A stretch of DNA of 64,000 bases, taken from the NCBI GenBank assembly GCA_943787605.1, contig CALSNB010000002.1, forward strand, positions 62,001 through 126,000, given 5' to 3'. Both the position numbers and the translations under genes were made by a program. Shown here piece by piece: positions 52,837 to 62,709 of the stretch. Numbering within the stretch: the stretch's first letter is position 1; each line of letters starts with the position of its first letter. The notes beneath the pieces are model-generated. The model did no database searches. It was given only the letters and a program-made list of their open reading frames with translations, and had not been told where the DNA came from. This DNA comes from GCA-2697345 sp002697345 (GTDB lineage: Bacteria > Pseudomonadota > Alphaproteobacteria > Rhodobacterales > Rhodobacteraceae).

Positions 52837-53778
52837 ATGAGAGCATTAATATTTCCGGGCCAGGGATCACAAGTAATTGGCATGGGTAAAGAATTATCGG
52901 AAACTTACCCAGAAGCGCGAGCTGTGTTTGAAGAAGTGGACGACGCATTAGGAGAAAATTTGAGTAAGCTTATTTGGGAAGGTGAGTTAAATGAACTAAC
53001 CCTAACTAAGAATGCTCAGCCTGCTTTGATGGCGACATCAATGGCTACATTAGCAGCCTTGATTGTTGAAGGTTTTACCTTTCAAAATTTCAGTTTCGTG
53101 GCTGGACATTCTTTAGGAGAGTATTCAGCATTAGCTTCGGTTGGTTGTTTAACAGTAGAGGATACCGCTAAACTTTTGAGAATTAGAGGTAACGCGATGC
53201 AGAATGCTGTGCCTGTTGGTGACGGTGCTATGGCAGCAATTTTGGGTTTGGATTTCCTTAAAGTCCTAGAGATTGCGAAAGAAGCAGCGGTTGAAGGTAT
53301 TTGTGATGTCGCAAACGATAATGACCCGTCCCAGGCAGTAGTTTCGGGAAATAGGGAGGCCGTAGATAGGGCTATTAAAATTTCTAAAGACTACGGTGCA
53401 AAAAGAGCAATTTTACTCCCAGTTAGCGCTCCTTTCCATTGTAAATTGATGTTTCCTGCTGAAACAGTAATGAAAGAAGCTCTGTCTCAAGTAACTATTA
53501 GAGAACCAAAAATTCCTATTATTAGTAATATAAATGCTAAGCCTACGACTGATCCTGATTTAATAAAAAAACAATTGGTGGAGCAAGTTACTGGAACAGT
53601 TCAGTGGAGAAAAAGTGTTTTGTATATGAGTACACATAATGTTAAAGAAATTTGGGAAATTGGTGCAGGAAAAGCATTATCAGGTATGGTTAGAAGAATT
53701 GATAAATCGATTGATACTAGAGCTATTATAAAGATCCAAGATGTGATAGAATCTATGGAATTTCTGAATAATTCTTAA
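52837..53778 (+). CDS. fabD: Malonyl-CoA:ACP transacylase
   Basis: A 313-residue FabD with the nucleophilic serine S92 in G-H-S-L-G-E-Y, the catalytic histidine in P-F-H-C, and the opening F-P-G-Q-G-S-Q. It moves malonyl from CoA to ACP at the start of fatty acid elongation. The gene begins the fabD-fabG-acpP-fabF-mltG run; fabG follows after nine bases. TAAAGGA precedes the ATG. Confidence 0.97.
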   Translation: MRALIFPGQGSQVIGMGKELSETYPEARAVFEEVDDALGENLSKLIWEGELNELTLTKNAQPALMATSMATLAALIVEGFTFQNFSFVAGHSLGEYSALASVGCLTVEDTAKLLRIRGNAMQNAVPVGDGAMAAILGLDFLKVLEIAKEAAVEGICDVANDNDPSQAVVSGNREAVDRAIKISKDYGAKRAILLPVSAPFHCKLMFPAETVMKEALSQVTIREPKIPIISNINAKPTTDPDLIKKQLVEQVTGTVQWRKSVLYMSTHNVKEIWEIGAGKALSGMVRRIDKSIDTRAIIKIQDVIESMEFLNNS

Positions 53779-53787
53779 GGGGTTGAA

Positions 53788-54525
53788 ATGTACGATTTGG
53801 TAGGGAAAAAAGCATTAATCACAGGAGCATCGGGAGGGATTGGTGCCGCGATTGCTTCGAGGCTTCATAAAGCGGGAGCGATTGTGACATTGTCTGGGAC
53901 AAGAGCCGAGCCTTTAGAAAACCTTATGGAGGAGTTAGGTGATAGGGCTTATGTGGTTCAATGTGATCTGTCAGACTCAAGCCGAGTAAGAGAGCTTGCT
54001 AACACTGCGAGCGCTCATATGAATGGAATAGATATATTAGTTAATAATGCTGGCTTAACAATGGATAGTTTGTTTGTTCGTATGTCTGATGAACAGTGGC
54101 AAAAAGTAATTGAAGTAAATTTGTCGTCTACTTTTAAATTATCAAGAGAGGTATTGCGAGGGATGATGAAAGCTCGATGGGGCCGTATCATTAATGTTTC
54201 TAGTGTAGTTGGAGTAACTGGAAATCCTGGCCAAGCAAATTATTGTGCTTCGAAGGCAGGAATTATAGGTATGTCAAAATCTTTGTCTTATGAGGTTGCA
54301 AGTCGTGGTATTACTGTAAACTGTATAGCTCCCGGTTTTATTAAAACTAATATGACTGAAAAACTTACAGAAGATCAAAAAAATAGTATTTTGAATCAAA
54401 TACCTGCCAATCGAATGGGAGAAGCTAATGATATAGCTGAAGGGGTAATTTATCTTGCGAGTTCTGGGGCTAACTATCTTACTGGAACAACTTTACATAT
54501 AAATGGTGGCATGGCTATGATTTAG
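53788..54525 (+). CDS. fabG: 3-oxoacyl-ACP reductase
   Basis: A 245-residue short-chain dehydrogenase with the NADPH motif T-G-A-S-G-G-I-G near residue 12, N-N-A-G near 86, the catalytic serine in N-V-S-S-V and the Y-x-x-x-K in Y-C-A-S-K. The C-terminal T-T-L-H-I-N-G-G-M is typical of FabG. It reduces 3-ketoacyl-ACP in the elongation cycle. It follows fabD by nine bases, and acpP follows after 152 bases. Confidence 0.97.
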   Translation: MYDLVGKKALITGASGGIGAAIASRLHKAGAIVTLSGTRAEPLENLMEELGDRAYVVQCDLSDSSRVRELANTASAHMNGIDILVNNAGLTMDSLFVRMSDEQWQKVIEVNLSSTFKLSREVLRGMMKARWGRIINVSSVVGVTGNPGQANYCASKAGIIGMSKSLSYEVASRGITVNCIAPGFIKTNMTEKLTEDQKNSILNQIPANRMGEANDIAEGVIYLASSGANYLTGTTLHINGGMAMI

Positions 54526-54677
54526 TAGCAATATTAAATAGTCGATGAATAACGTTTGCGTTGTTCAAATGATGTGTTATAGGCGGCGAATAAATAATTT
54601 ATTACTTTCATTTTACTAATTAAATTGTTAATTGAAAAATCAAAATGGGTCATCCCAAAAAAATATAAGGAAAAAAA

Positions 54678-54911
54678 ATGAGCGACATAGCAGATCGAGT
54701 AAAAAAAATCGTCGTTGAACATCTTGGAGTAGATGAAGACAAAGTTGTGGAGAATGCATCTTTTATTGATGATTTAGGAGCAGATAGTCTTGATACCGTG
54801 GAACTTGTTATGGCATTTGAAGAGGAGTTTGAAATTGAGATTCCTGATGATGCAGCTGAGACAATTCAAACTTTTGGAGATGCTATAAAGTTTATAAGCG
54901 AAGTTTCCTAG
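54678..54911 (+). CDS. acpP: Acyl carrier protein
   Basis: A 77-residue ACP with the phosphopantetheine serine S37 in G-A-D-S-L-D-T and the acidic helix II (V-E-L-V-M-A-F-E-E-E-F). Its length and acidic character are typical. AAGGAA lies just upstream. It is the central carrier of fatty acid synthesis. The gap to fabF is 222 bases, containing no recognisable gene; fabF may have its own promoter there. Confidence 0.97.
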   Translation: MSDIADRVKKIVVEHLGVDEDKVVENASFIDDLGADSLDTVELVMAFEEEFEIEIPDDAAETIQTFGDAIKFISEVS

Positions 54912-55133
54912 ACAGAGTACTTTGGTAATCTAGTAGGTTTTTTTTAATAAAGACCACTCATATTTATTACTTATGGTTGTTAGAAAATAAACTATCTGAC
55001 GCAATTAATATACGGTAACATTGGTATATCATAGACTTTTATCGGTCGACTTGATTATTATACTTTTACGTTTTTTTTTATCGGTGTAATATACTTTTAC
55101 AATGTATATTTATATTATTTATGAGGTTTTCCT

Positions 55134-56393
55134 ATGAGAAGAGTTGTGGTTACGGGTCTTGGAATGGTTACTCCTTTAGGGTGTGGTGTGGATCATACGT
55201 GGAAAGCGCTCCTAGAGGGGAAATCTGGAGCAGGGGCTATAAAGCGGTTTGACGCAAGCAATCTTAGCACGACATATGCATGTGAGATTCCTAGAGATAA
55301 AAATCTTAGGGGTTTTTTTGATCCAGATGACTGGATGGAACCTAAAGAGCAACGTAAAATAGATGATTTTATATTGTATGGAGTTTGTGCGGCATCTCAA
55401 GCAATAACAGATTCTGCATGGTGTCCAACCAACAGCTATCAATATGAAAGAACGGGAGTATTGATAGGATCTGGCATTGGAGGATTGTCATCAATTGCTG
55501 AAACTGCATTACTAATAAGAGACCGAGGGCCTAAAAGGGTCTCACCGTTTTTTATTCCTGGGGCGTTGATAAATTTAGTTTCTGGTCAGGTTTCAATAAA
55601 GTACGGCTTCAAGGGGCCAAATCATGCCGTTGTGACCGCATGTTCTACTGGAGCTCATGCTATAGGAGATGCGGCTAGGTTTATTGCTTTTGACGATGCA
55701 GATGTAATGGTTGCTGGTGGAGCGGAAAGCCCAATTTGCGAAATTGGAATGGCTGGGTTTAATGCATGTAAGGCGCTAAGCACAGCTCGAGCTGAAAACC
55801 CTGAAACTGCAAGTAGGCCCTGGGATAAAGATCGCGATGGCTTTGTTATGGGTGAAGGTTCTGGAGTTGTTGTACTGGAGGAGTATGAACATGCTTTATC
55901 AAGAGGCGCAAAAATATATGCAGAAGTACTCGGCTACGGGCTATCAGGCGACGCCCATCATATAACTGCTCCACCTATGAATCATGAAGGAGCAGAACGT
56001 GCGATGCGTGCTGCAGTTAAGCGAGCAGGTATTGCCGTATCTGATATAGATTATATTAATGCACACGGGACATCGACAATGGCAGATACTATTGAGTTAG
56101 GTGCAGTCGAACGGCTACTAGGAGATTACGCTAATGACACTCTGATGTCTTCGACGAAGTCAGCAACTGGACACCTTTTAGGAGCTGCAGGAGCGATAGA
56201 AGCTATTTTTTCTATTTTAGCAATAAGAGATCAAGTAGCACCGCCGACCATTAATTTAGATAACCTTGATGCAGAAACAACTATGAATTTATGTGCAAAT
56301 TCGAAAGTGGAGGCAAATATAAACATAGCTTTGTCTAACTCCTTTGGTTTTGGGGGAACTAATGCGTGTCTTCTAATGGGTAAGATCAACTAA
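55134..56393 (+). CDS. fabF: 3-oxoacyl-ACP synthase II
   Basis: A 419-residue KAS II with the catalytic cysteine C170 in T-A-C-S-T-G and the histidines in N-A-H-G-T-S-T and K-S-A-T-G-H-L-L-G-A-A-G-A. The C-terminal S-F-G-F-G-G-T-N-A is diagnostic. It condenses malonyl-ACP with acyl-ACP. mltG starts three bases after its stop, so the two are translationally coupled as in other alphaproteobacteria. TGAGG precedes the ATG. Confidence 0.97.
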   Translation: MRRVVVTGLGMVTPLGCGVDHTWKALLEGKSGAGAIKRFDASNLSTTYACEIPRDKNLRGFFDPDDWMEPKEQRKIDDFILYGVCAASQAITDSAWCPTNSYQYERTGVLIGSGIGGLSSIAETALLIRDRGPKRVSPFFIPGALINLVSGQVSIKYGFKGPNHAVVTACSTGAHAIGDAARFIAFDDADVMVAGGAESPICEIGMAGFNACKALSTARAENPETASRPWDKDRDGFVMGEGSGVVVLEEYEHALSRGAKIYAEVLGYGLSGDAHHITAPPMNHEGAERAMRAAVKRAGIAVSDIDYINAHGTSTMADTIELGAVERLLGDYANDTLMSSTKSATGHLLGAAGAIEAIFSILAIRDQVAPPTINLDNLDAETTMNLCANSKVEANINIALSNSFGFGGTNACLLMGKIN

Positions 56394-56396
56394 TTT

Positions 56397-57542
56397 ATGC
56401 GCAATTCATTAGCCTCAAATGCATTTACAGTAGTTATAGTTCTTCTTTTATTTTTTAGTACGCTGATTGGCTGGGTCCAGGTTAAATATAAGGCTTCAGG
56501 TGGTTTAGATAAGCCAATTTGTTTCAAAGTTGGTCCAGGAGAAAATATAGAGTCTGTTTCTAATTCTCTCAAAATAGAGAAGTTAATTGATAATCCTCTA
56601 ATATTTAGATTGGGAGCAAATTATACTAAGAAAAGTTTATACCTGAAGGCTGGTTCTTTTTTAATTCAAGAAAAGTCATCAATGAGAGATATAGTGGAGT
56701 TAATTACTGGAGTAGGACAAAATACATGTGGTAAAGAGGTCTTATATCAAGTCGGTATCAACTCACATAAAGTTACTTTGCGAGAGCTTAATCCTGAGAC
56801 TAAGGAATATGACGAGATTTTAAAGTTTGATATTAAAAAGGACTCTAAACCTGATCAATATAAAAATATTTTAAGTGAAAAAGGGGTGCGTTATAGGATA
56901 GTATTTGCTGAGGGTATTAGTAGTTGGCAAATAGCAGAGGCTTTAAAAAGCTCAGATTTTTTGACAGGTGAAATTACTTCTTTACCCAATGAAGGATCTT
57001 TAGCTCCAAGGAGTTATGAGGTTCAGTATGGAATGGATCGACTACTATTGATTGATCAAATGCAAAGTGAACAGATTAAAATCTTAAACACAGCTTGGAA
57101 CACTAAAGACCCAAGTAGCCCTTTGAAAACTGTTAATGAAGCGCTTGTTCTTGCTTCAATAATTGAGAAAGAGACTGGTTTAGCCAGTGAACGTCACATA
57201 GTAGCGAGCGTTTTTACTAATAGAATAAAAAAAGGCATGAAATTGCAAACTGATCCATCAGTTACATACGGGATAACAAAAGGACAAAAATTTTTGGGAC
57301 GAGGTCTTAGTAAATCAGACCTTAAATTAAATACTCCTTATAATACGTATATTCATAGAGGTTTACCGCCTACACCGATTACAAATCCTGGACGCTTAGC
57401 TATTGAGGCAGCGTTAAATCCAGAGAAAACAGATTATTTATATTTTGTTGCGGATGGATCAGGAGGCCATGCATTTGCAAAAAGTCTTAAAGGGCATAAT
57501 AAAAATGTTCGAGAGTGGCGGAAACTAAAGAAAAATAACTAA
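56397..57542 (+). CDS. mltG: Endolytic murein transglycosylase MltG
   Basis: A 381-residue YceG/MltG protein: one N-terminal membrane helix (about residues 8-24), a LysM-like subdomain and the catalytic YceG domain. The catalytic glutamate is in A-S-I-I-E-K-E-T-G near residue 261, followed by V-F-T-N-R and L-Q-T-D-P-S-V-T-Y-G. It cuts nascent glycan strands in the periplasm and terminates their elongation. It is coupled to fabF. The length is usual (about 340-390). Confidence 0.95.
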   Translation: MRNSLASNAFTVVIVLLLFFSTLIGWVQVKYKASGGLDKPICFKVGPGENIESVSNSLKIEKLIDNPLIFRLGANYTKKSLYLKAGSFLIQEKSSMRDIVELITGVGQNTCGKEVLYQVGINSHKVTLRELNPETKEYDEILKFDIKKDSKPDQYKNILSEKGVRYRIVFAEGISSWQIAEALKSSDFLTGEITSLPNEGSLAPRSYEVQYGMDRLLLIDQMQSEQIKILNTAWNTKDPSSPLKTVNEALVLASIIEKETGLASERHIVASVFTNRIKKGMKLQTDPSVTYGITKGQKFLGRGLSKSDLKLNTPYNTYIHRGLPPTPITNPGRLAIEAALNPEKTDYLYFVADGSGGHAFAKSLKGHNKNVREWRKLKKNN

Positions 57543-57666
57543 AACATATTGTAGATAATGTATTATAGGTTTTATTACTTTAGGGTAACCTAGTAGATAA
57601 AAATGTTAAAAATTTAAGTTTTTACAAGTATTTTTTAAATTTAATGAGGGTTATAAAATAATATTT

Positions 57667-58446
57667 ATGGAAGATAAATTGTGGAACAACGTTAGATCAG
57701 ATGCAGAGCGGGCCATTAAAGCAGAACCGTTACTATCAAATTTGATTCAATCAGCTATTTTAAATCATAATTCTTTACAAGAATCGTTGATATACCAGGT
57801 TGCCAGAAAACTATGTTCAACCGAGCTTTCAGACAAGTTAATATTTGAAGTTGCTAAAGAGGCATTCCGAGTTGACACTACACTCTTGAAAAGTGTTCAA
57901 GCTGACCTCCTTGCGGTATTTGATCGAGACCCATCATGCAATAGCTTTGCCCATCCTATATTGTATTTTAAGGGGTTTCTGGCAATACAGGCTTACCGGA
58001 TTAGCCATTGGCTTTGGAGTAATAACAGGTGTGATTTTGCATATTTGATTCAATCTCGCACGAGTGAAGCGTTTGGAATTGATATTCATCCAGCAGCAAA
58101 AATTGGGAATGGCTTAATGATAGACCATGCGCACTCTATTGTTATTGGTGAGACGGCCTCCATAGGTAATGATGTCTCCATGCTTCATTCGGTTACTCTT
58201 GGTGGAACAGGTTCTGAAGGTTTGCAAAGGCATCCAACAATTGAAGACGGTGTTCTCCTTGGTGCAGGCGCAAAGGTTCTGGGTAATATTACTGTCGGTC
58301 ACTGTTCGAAGGTTGCTGCTGGATCTGTGGTTTTGAAGTCAGTTCCTCCCAAAAAGGTAGTTGCCGGTGTGCCAGCAAAAATTGTTGGTGAGGCGGGTTG
58401 TGTTAAACCTTCAATAACCATGCACCAATTAATAGAAAGAAAATAG
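57667..58446 (+). CDS. cysE: Serine O-acetyltransferase
   Basis: A 259-residue CysE with the N-terminal helical domain and a C-terminal left-handed beta-helix of hexapeptide repeats. The active-site aspartate and histidine are in D-H-A-H-S-I-V-I-G-E and the second histidine in L-H-S-V-T-L-G-G-T-G. It makes O-acetylserine for cysteine synthesis. The gene is convergent with the pyruvate dehydrogenase E2 gene, which ends 33 bases away. The cysteine synthase gene is not in the window. Confidence 0.95.
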   Translation: MEDKLWNNVRSDAERAIKAEPLLSNLIQSAILNHNSLQESLIYQVARKLCSTELSDKLIFEVAKEAFRVDTTLLKSVQADLLAVFDRDPSCNSFAHPILYFKGFLAIQAYRISHWLWSNNRCDFAYLIQSRTSEAFGIDIHPAAKIGNGLMIDHAHSIVIGETASIGNDVSMLHSVTLGGTGSEGLQRHPTIEDGVLLGAGAKVLGNITVGHCSKVAAGSVVLKSVPPKKVVAGVPAKIVGEAGCVKPSITMHQLIERK

Positions 58447-58478
58447 CTTTCTGGCTCAGTTATTAGTTTTCTGCTAAG

Positions 58479-59771
58479 TCAATTCAGGGCTAACATTAAT
58501 TCTGGATTCTCTAGATTATACTTTATTTGTTTTAATAATTCTGATCCTAGAGCTCCGTCTATAGCTCTATGGTCAACACTAAGGGTTACCTTCATTATTG
58601 TTGCTATAGATAACTCTGTACCAGAATGATTAACAATTGGTTTTTTAGCTGCTTGCCCAACAGCCAAAATTGCAGATTGAGGTGGATTAATAATAGCATC
58701 AAAATCATCAATTTCATACATACCTAAATTAGATATAGAGAAACTACCCCCTTGGTATTCGTTGGGGGTTAATTTTCTTTCTTTAGCTCTTGTAGAAAGA
58801 CTTTTCATTTCGCTAGATATCTTTGAAAGACTTTTTGTGTCTGCATCAAAAATAACTGGCGTCATTAGTCCTCCTTTAACTGTTACAGCGACTGATATAT
58901 CTGAAGTTTTAAATTTCTTTAAATGGTCGTTTGCCCATATAACATTTGCATCTGGAATTTGTATTAAGGCTAGGGCAGATGCCTTAATAATAAAATCGTT
59001 TATGCTTAATTTTATTCCGTGAGATTCTTGATCTGAGTTTATAATAGATCTAACTCTTAACAAGTTGTCGACATTTATACTTTGGCGCAAATAAAAATGT
59101 GGAACTGTAGATTTTGCTTCAGTTAGTCGACTCGCAATAATCTTTCTAAGTCCATCAACAGGAATTTCTTCAAAATCACGATCAGTATATGTCTTTATTG
59201 GATTATTTGAAGCTAAGTTCTCTTGGTCCAGAGGACCTCTTAAAGAAGCAATAGTACTTTCAACGTCAGTTTTGATTACTCTTCCTCTTGGACCAGATCC
59301 TTTTACGGTACTTAAGTCAATATCATTCTCTGCTGCTATTCGTTTAGCAAGAGGGGATGATGCTATTCTATGTCCTTTAGTCTCAGTTTCTTTTTCTTTC
59401 AGATGCTTTTTTTGTTTATCTTCGATATGCTGACTTACTGGTTTATCTTTAATTGGAGTAATTAAATCATCCTTTGTGTCAGTTTGAGATTTCAAGTTCT
59501 TAATCTCTTTGTTTTCGATACCTTTTTCGTCCAGCTCATAAATAATAGCTATTGGAGTATTAATTTTTATACTTTCTATGCCTTCTTTATGAATTAGCTC
59601 TCCAATTATTCCATCATCAATGGCCTCTAGTTCCATGGTAGCTTTGTCTGTTTCTATCTCTGCGAGCAAGTCTCCTGCAGAAACTCTATCACCTTCTTTT
59701 ACAAACCATTTTACGATTACCCCTTCTTCCATTGTCGGCGACAATGCAGGCATAAGTATTTCAGTGGCCAT
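58479..59771 (-). CDS. pdhC: Pyruvate dehydrogenase E2, dihydrolipoyl acetyltransferase
   Basis: A 430-residue E2 with one N-terminal lipoyl domain (lipoyl lysine in E-T-D-K-A-T near residue 43), a peripheral-subunit-binding domain (S-P-L-A-K-R-I-A-A-E near 140) and the acetyltransferase core, ending with the catalytic D-H-R-A-I-D-G. It transfers acetyl to CoA within the complex. It is the last gene of pdhA-pdhB-pdhC, with an 11-base gap from pdhB. The E3 gene lpd is not in the window. Confidence 0.96.
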   Translation of the reverse strand: MATEILMPALSPTMEEGVIVKWFVKEGDRVSAGDLLAEIETDKATMELEAIDDGIIGELIHKEGIESIKINTPIAIIYELDEKGIENKEIKNLKSQTDTKDDLITPIKDKPVSQHIEDKQKKHLKEKETETKGHRIASSPLAKRIAAENDIDLSTVKGSGPRGRVIKTDVESTIASLRGPLDQENLASNNPIKTYTDRDFEEIPVDGLRKIIASRLTEAKSTVPHFYLRQSINVDNLLRVRSIINSDQESHGIKLSINDFIIKASALALIQIPDANVIWANDHLKKFKTSDISVAVTVKGGLMTPVIFDADTKSLSKISSEMKSLSTRAKERKLTPNEYQGGSFSISNLGMYEIDDFDAIINPPQSAILAVGQAAKKPIVNHSGTELSIATIMKVTLSVDHRAIDGALGSELLKQIKYNLENPELMLALN

Positions 59772-59782
59772 ATTCTAACTCC

Positions 59783-61129
59783 TTAGCGATACATAACGTC
59801 TTCAACGGCGGTAATAACTTCAGCAGTATTAAGCAGGGCGAGTTTTTCTAAATTGGCAGCATATGGCATTGGGACATCCTTACCGGTACAATTTATAACG
59901 GGCGCATCTAGGTAGTCAAAAGCTTCCTGCATTATTACTGAGCTTATGTAGTTTCCTATTGAGCAAACTGGAAAACCCTCTTCTACGGTGACACAACGGT
60001 TTGTTTTCATAACACTTTGGATGATTGTGTCTGTGTCCATAGGTCTTAAGGTTCTTAGATCAATTACCTCAGAATCTATTCCGCTTTCACTAAGTAACTC
60101 TGCTGCCTCTAAGGCAAACTTTAATCCAATTCCAAAGCTAACAATTGTGACATCATTTCCACTTCTTCTGATACGAGCTTTCCCAATTGGAACGGTAAAA
60201 TTGTCATCAATCGGAACCTCAAAGCTTTCACCATATAGAATTTCATTCTCTAAAAAAATTACTGGGTTAGGGTCTCTTATAGAAGACTTTAATAATCCTT
60301 TGGCATCGTCTGATGAAAAAGGTGATATAACCTTTAAGCCAGGGATGCTCGAGTACCATGCACTATAATCTTGTGAATGTTGGGCCCCAACTCTAGAAGC
60401 CGCACCGTTAGGTCCACGAAAGACAATTGAACATCCCATCTGACCACCGGACATATATAGTGTTTTTGCTGCAGAGTTAACAATTTGGTCTATGGCTTGC
60501 ATGGCGAAATTGAATGTCATGAACTCAACTATTGGGTTAAGACCCCCAAATGCTGCTCCAATTCCAATTCCTGCAAACCCGTGTTCAGTAATAGGAGTAT
60601 CTATTACTCGCTTATTCGAGAATTCCTCCAGCAAACCTTGCGATATCTTATATGCACCTTGGTACTCTGCCACTTCTTCTCCCATTAAAAAAATATTAGG
60701 ATTAGCTCTCATTTCTTCTGCCATAGCATCTCTCAGCGCTTCTCTCACAGTTATAGTCTTTGTTTCTGACTCATGAGTATGCTCTTTTATTTCAACAACG
60801 GCCTCTGACTTTCTTTTAGCTATTAAAGGTTTAGACTCAATAACGTGTTCAACCTTATTTTTTGTGCTTTTAGAAATTTTCTGCTCATCTGAAGTATATA
60901 ATATGGCGATTACTTCATTAATTTTTATACCTTCAGAACCTTCAGAAAATAAAATTTCACCGACTACTCCTTCGTCAATTGATTCAAATTCGATAGTTGC
61001 TTTGTCAGTTTCAATCTCGGCTAAAATGTCTCCTGGCAAAACAGAGTCACCTTTTTTTACTAACCATTTTGCAATCGTACCCTCTTCCATTGTCGGAGAA
61101 AGGGCGGGCATAAGAATTTCTGTTGGCAT
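59783..61129 (-). CDS. pdhB: Pyruvate dehydrogenase E1 beta subunit with N-terminal lipoyl domain
   Basis: A 448-residue E1-beta. The first 80 residues form a lipoyl domain (lysine in E-T-D-K-A-T-I near residue 43), joined by a charged linker to the transketolase-like core with E-E-V-A-E-Y-Q-G near 154. An N-terminal lipoyl domain on E1-beta is known in Alphaproteobacteria and is a useful lineage mark. With E1-alpha it decarboxylates pyruvate with thiamine diphosphate. It is flanked by pdhA (13-base gap) and pdhC (11-base gap). Confidence 0.96.
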   Translation of the reverse strand: MPTEILMPALSPTMEEGTIAKWLVKKGDSVLPGDILAEIETDKATIEFESIDEGVVGEILFSEGSEGIKINEVIAILYTSDEQKISKSTKNKVEHVIESKPLIAKRKSEAVVEIKEHTHESETKTITVREALRDAMAEEMRANPNIFLMGEEVAEYQGAYKISQGLLEEFSNKRVIDTPITEHGFAGIGIGAAFGGLNPIVEFMTFNFAMQAIDQIVNSAAKTLYMSGGQMGCSIVFRGPNGAASRVGAQHSQDYSAWYSSIPGLKVISPFSSDDAKGLLKSSIRDPNPVIFLENEILYGESFEVPIDDNFTVPIGKARIRRSGNDVTIVSFGIGLKFALEAAELLSESGIDSEVIDLRTLRPMDTDTIIQSVMKTNRCVTVEEGFPVCSIGNYISSVIMQEAFDYLDAPVINCTGKDVPMPYAANLEKLALLNTAEVITAVEDVMYR

Positions 61130-61142
61130 CTTCCTATTACTC

Positions 61143-62120
61143 CTATATCTCTAAATAGATATCAGTGAATAATTCATTAACACTAGGTTCTGGACTAGCC
61201 TTAGCAAATTCTGCAGCATCATTTACAATATGTTTAATTTCGACATCAATCTTTTTAATCTCTTGCTCACTTAAATACTTTCCAGCCAGTAATGTGTCAC
61301 GGAGGTTTTCGATAGGATCTCTTTCACTTCTAACTTTTTGTACTTCTTCTCTTGTTCTATACCTAGCTGGGTCTGACATTGAATGACCACGATATCTGTA
61401 GGTTTTTATTTCCAAGATATAAGGGCCATTACCTTTTCGACAATGAGCTGTTGCTCTGTCTCCTGCATCCTTCACTTTTAAAACATCCATACCATCAACT
61501 TCTTCTCCCTTTATGCCGTAGGCTAGACCTCTTTCCCACAATGAAGGGGACTTTGTTGACCTATCAACACTTGTACCCATGGCGTATTGGTTATTTTCAA
61601 TAACAAATATAACTGGCAGTTTCCAAAGCATTGCCATGTTATATGTTTCATATACCTGCCCTTGATTGGCTGCCCCATCTCCAAAATACGTAAAAGTTAC
61701 TGACTTGGAACCTTTATACTTATCTGAAAAAGCTAAGCCGGCCCCAATAGGTACTTGAGCACCGACAATTCCATGCCCCCCAAAAAAATTCTTTTCTTTA
61801 GAAAACATGTGCATAGATCCACCTTTTCCTTTGGAGTAGCCATCGTTGCGTCCAGTAAGTTCCGCCATGACTCCCTTTGCATTCATACCGCACGCTAACA
61901 TATGGCCATGATCACGGTATGATGTTATTCGTTTGTCCCCTTTAATAGCGGAAGCTTCTAAACCGACAACTACAGCCTCTTGACCAATGTAAAGGTGACA
62001 AAACCCTCCAATTAAACCCATTCCATAAAGCTGACCGGCTTTTTCTTCAAACCTTCTGATCAAAAGCATATCTTCATAGTACTTTTTCAACTCGGCGACA
62101 GGCATCTTTTTTTTCGGCAT
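61143..62120 (-). CDS. pdhA: Pyruvate dehydrogenase E1 alpha subunit
   Basis: A 325-residue E1-alpha with the thiamine diphosphate motif G-D-G-A-A-N-Q-G ending at the distal N in E-N-N-Q-Y near residue 176 and the phosphorylation-loop region R-Y-R-G-H-S-M-S-D-P-A-R-Y-R near 251. It decarboxylates pyruvate with pdhB. It opens the pdh run. Its upstream neighbour is the ftsB-like gene, an arrangement that recurs in Alphaproteobacteria. Confidence 0.96.
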   Translation of the reverse strand: MPKKKMPVAELKKYYEDMLLIRRFEEKAGQLYGMGLIGGFCHLYIGQEAVVVGLEASAIKGDKRITSYRDHGHMLACGMNAKGVMAELTGRNDGYSKGKGGSMHMFSKEKNFFGGHGIVGAQVPIGAGLAFSDKYKGSKSVTFTYFGDGAANQGQVYETYNMAMLWKLPVIFVIENNQYAMGTSVDRSTKSPSLWERGLAYGIKGEEVDGMDVLKVKDAGDRATAHCRKGNGPYILEIKTYRYRGHSMSDPARYRTREEVQKVRSERDPIENLRDTLLAGKYLSEQEIKKIDVEIKHIVNDAAEFAKASPEPSVNELFTDIYLEI

Positions 62121-62253
62121 TTCTTAACCTTAATCTCTTTATGATTTATTATATAGTTTAATATTGAACTATCTCTATGTTACATAACTTTAAGTGTATA
62201 AGTAAATAGTTCAAATAAAAATATTTTTGTTAATTTAGTGATTTTCTTATCTA

Positions 62254-62556
62254 CTAATTTATAATTATTTCTCTTGGTTTAATGAATCCTAAAATAAAGC
62301 GCGCCTGTGTGTCCAGGAGATCAAAGTCAAGGAAATCATCTGAGAGCCTATGTGTTCTATTCTTTAACTTAGAAACCTTAGTTTTAAGTTGGGCAAGCTC
62401 TTGATCTAGAAGAACCATGTCGGACTGAATTTGATTTCTTTTTACCATACCGTAATCACCCTGAACGGTAGCAAGAGCGAAATATAAGCTTAGAAGAAAG
62501 CAAAGTAAAAAAAACATAAAAGGAACAATTCCAAGAGATTTCTTACTTAATAGCAT
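62254..62556 (-). CDS. ftsB: FtsB/DivIC-like septum formation initiator
   Basis: A 100-residue protein with one N-terminal membrane helix (about residues 9-29) followed by a heptad-like coiled coil (M-V-L-L-D-Q-E-L-A-Q-L-K-T-K-V-S-K-L) and a short C-terminal domain with a conserved-looking tail L-G-F-I-K-P-R-E. This is the FtsB/DivIC topology, and the position next to pdhA supports the call. FtsB bridges FtsL and FtsQ in the divisome. It lies 133 bases upstream of pdhA. Confidence 0.85.
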   Translation of the reverse strand: MLLSKKSLGIVPFMFFLLCFLLSLYFALATVQGDYGMVKRNQIQSDMVLLDQELAQLKTKVSKLKNRTHRLSDDFLDFDLLDTQARFILGFIKPREIIIN

Positions 62557-62709
62557 TTAAAAGTTCCTAAGCTAAATTTAAGTTTTTTACTCAAACGAAT
62601 CATTACATAACTGATTCGGTTTGTGAATCCCTAAAGAGCAAGTTGCGCGTTTTTAAAGTAAAAAAAGTAAGTTTTTTAGAGAAGAAATACTAAGATAAGT
62701 TATTTTTTC

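Noticed and set aside
54534..54722. Minus-strand 62-codon frame between fabG and acpP
   Set aside because: It overlaps the acpP ribosome-binding site and start in antisense, and its composition reflects AT-rich intergenic DNA.
59988..60368. 126-codon plus-strand open frame opposite pdhB
   Set aside because: Antisense to a conserved coding region, with low-complexity composition; a shadow frame.
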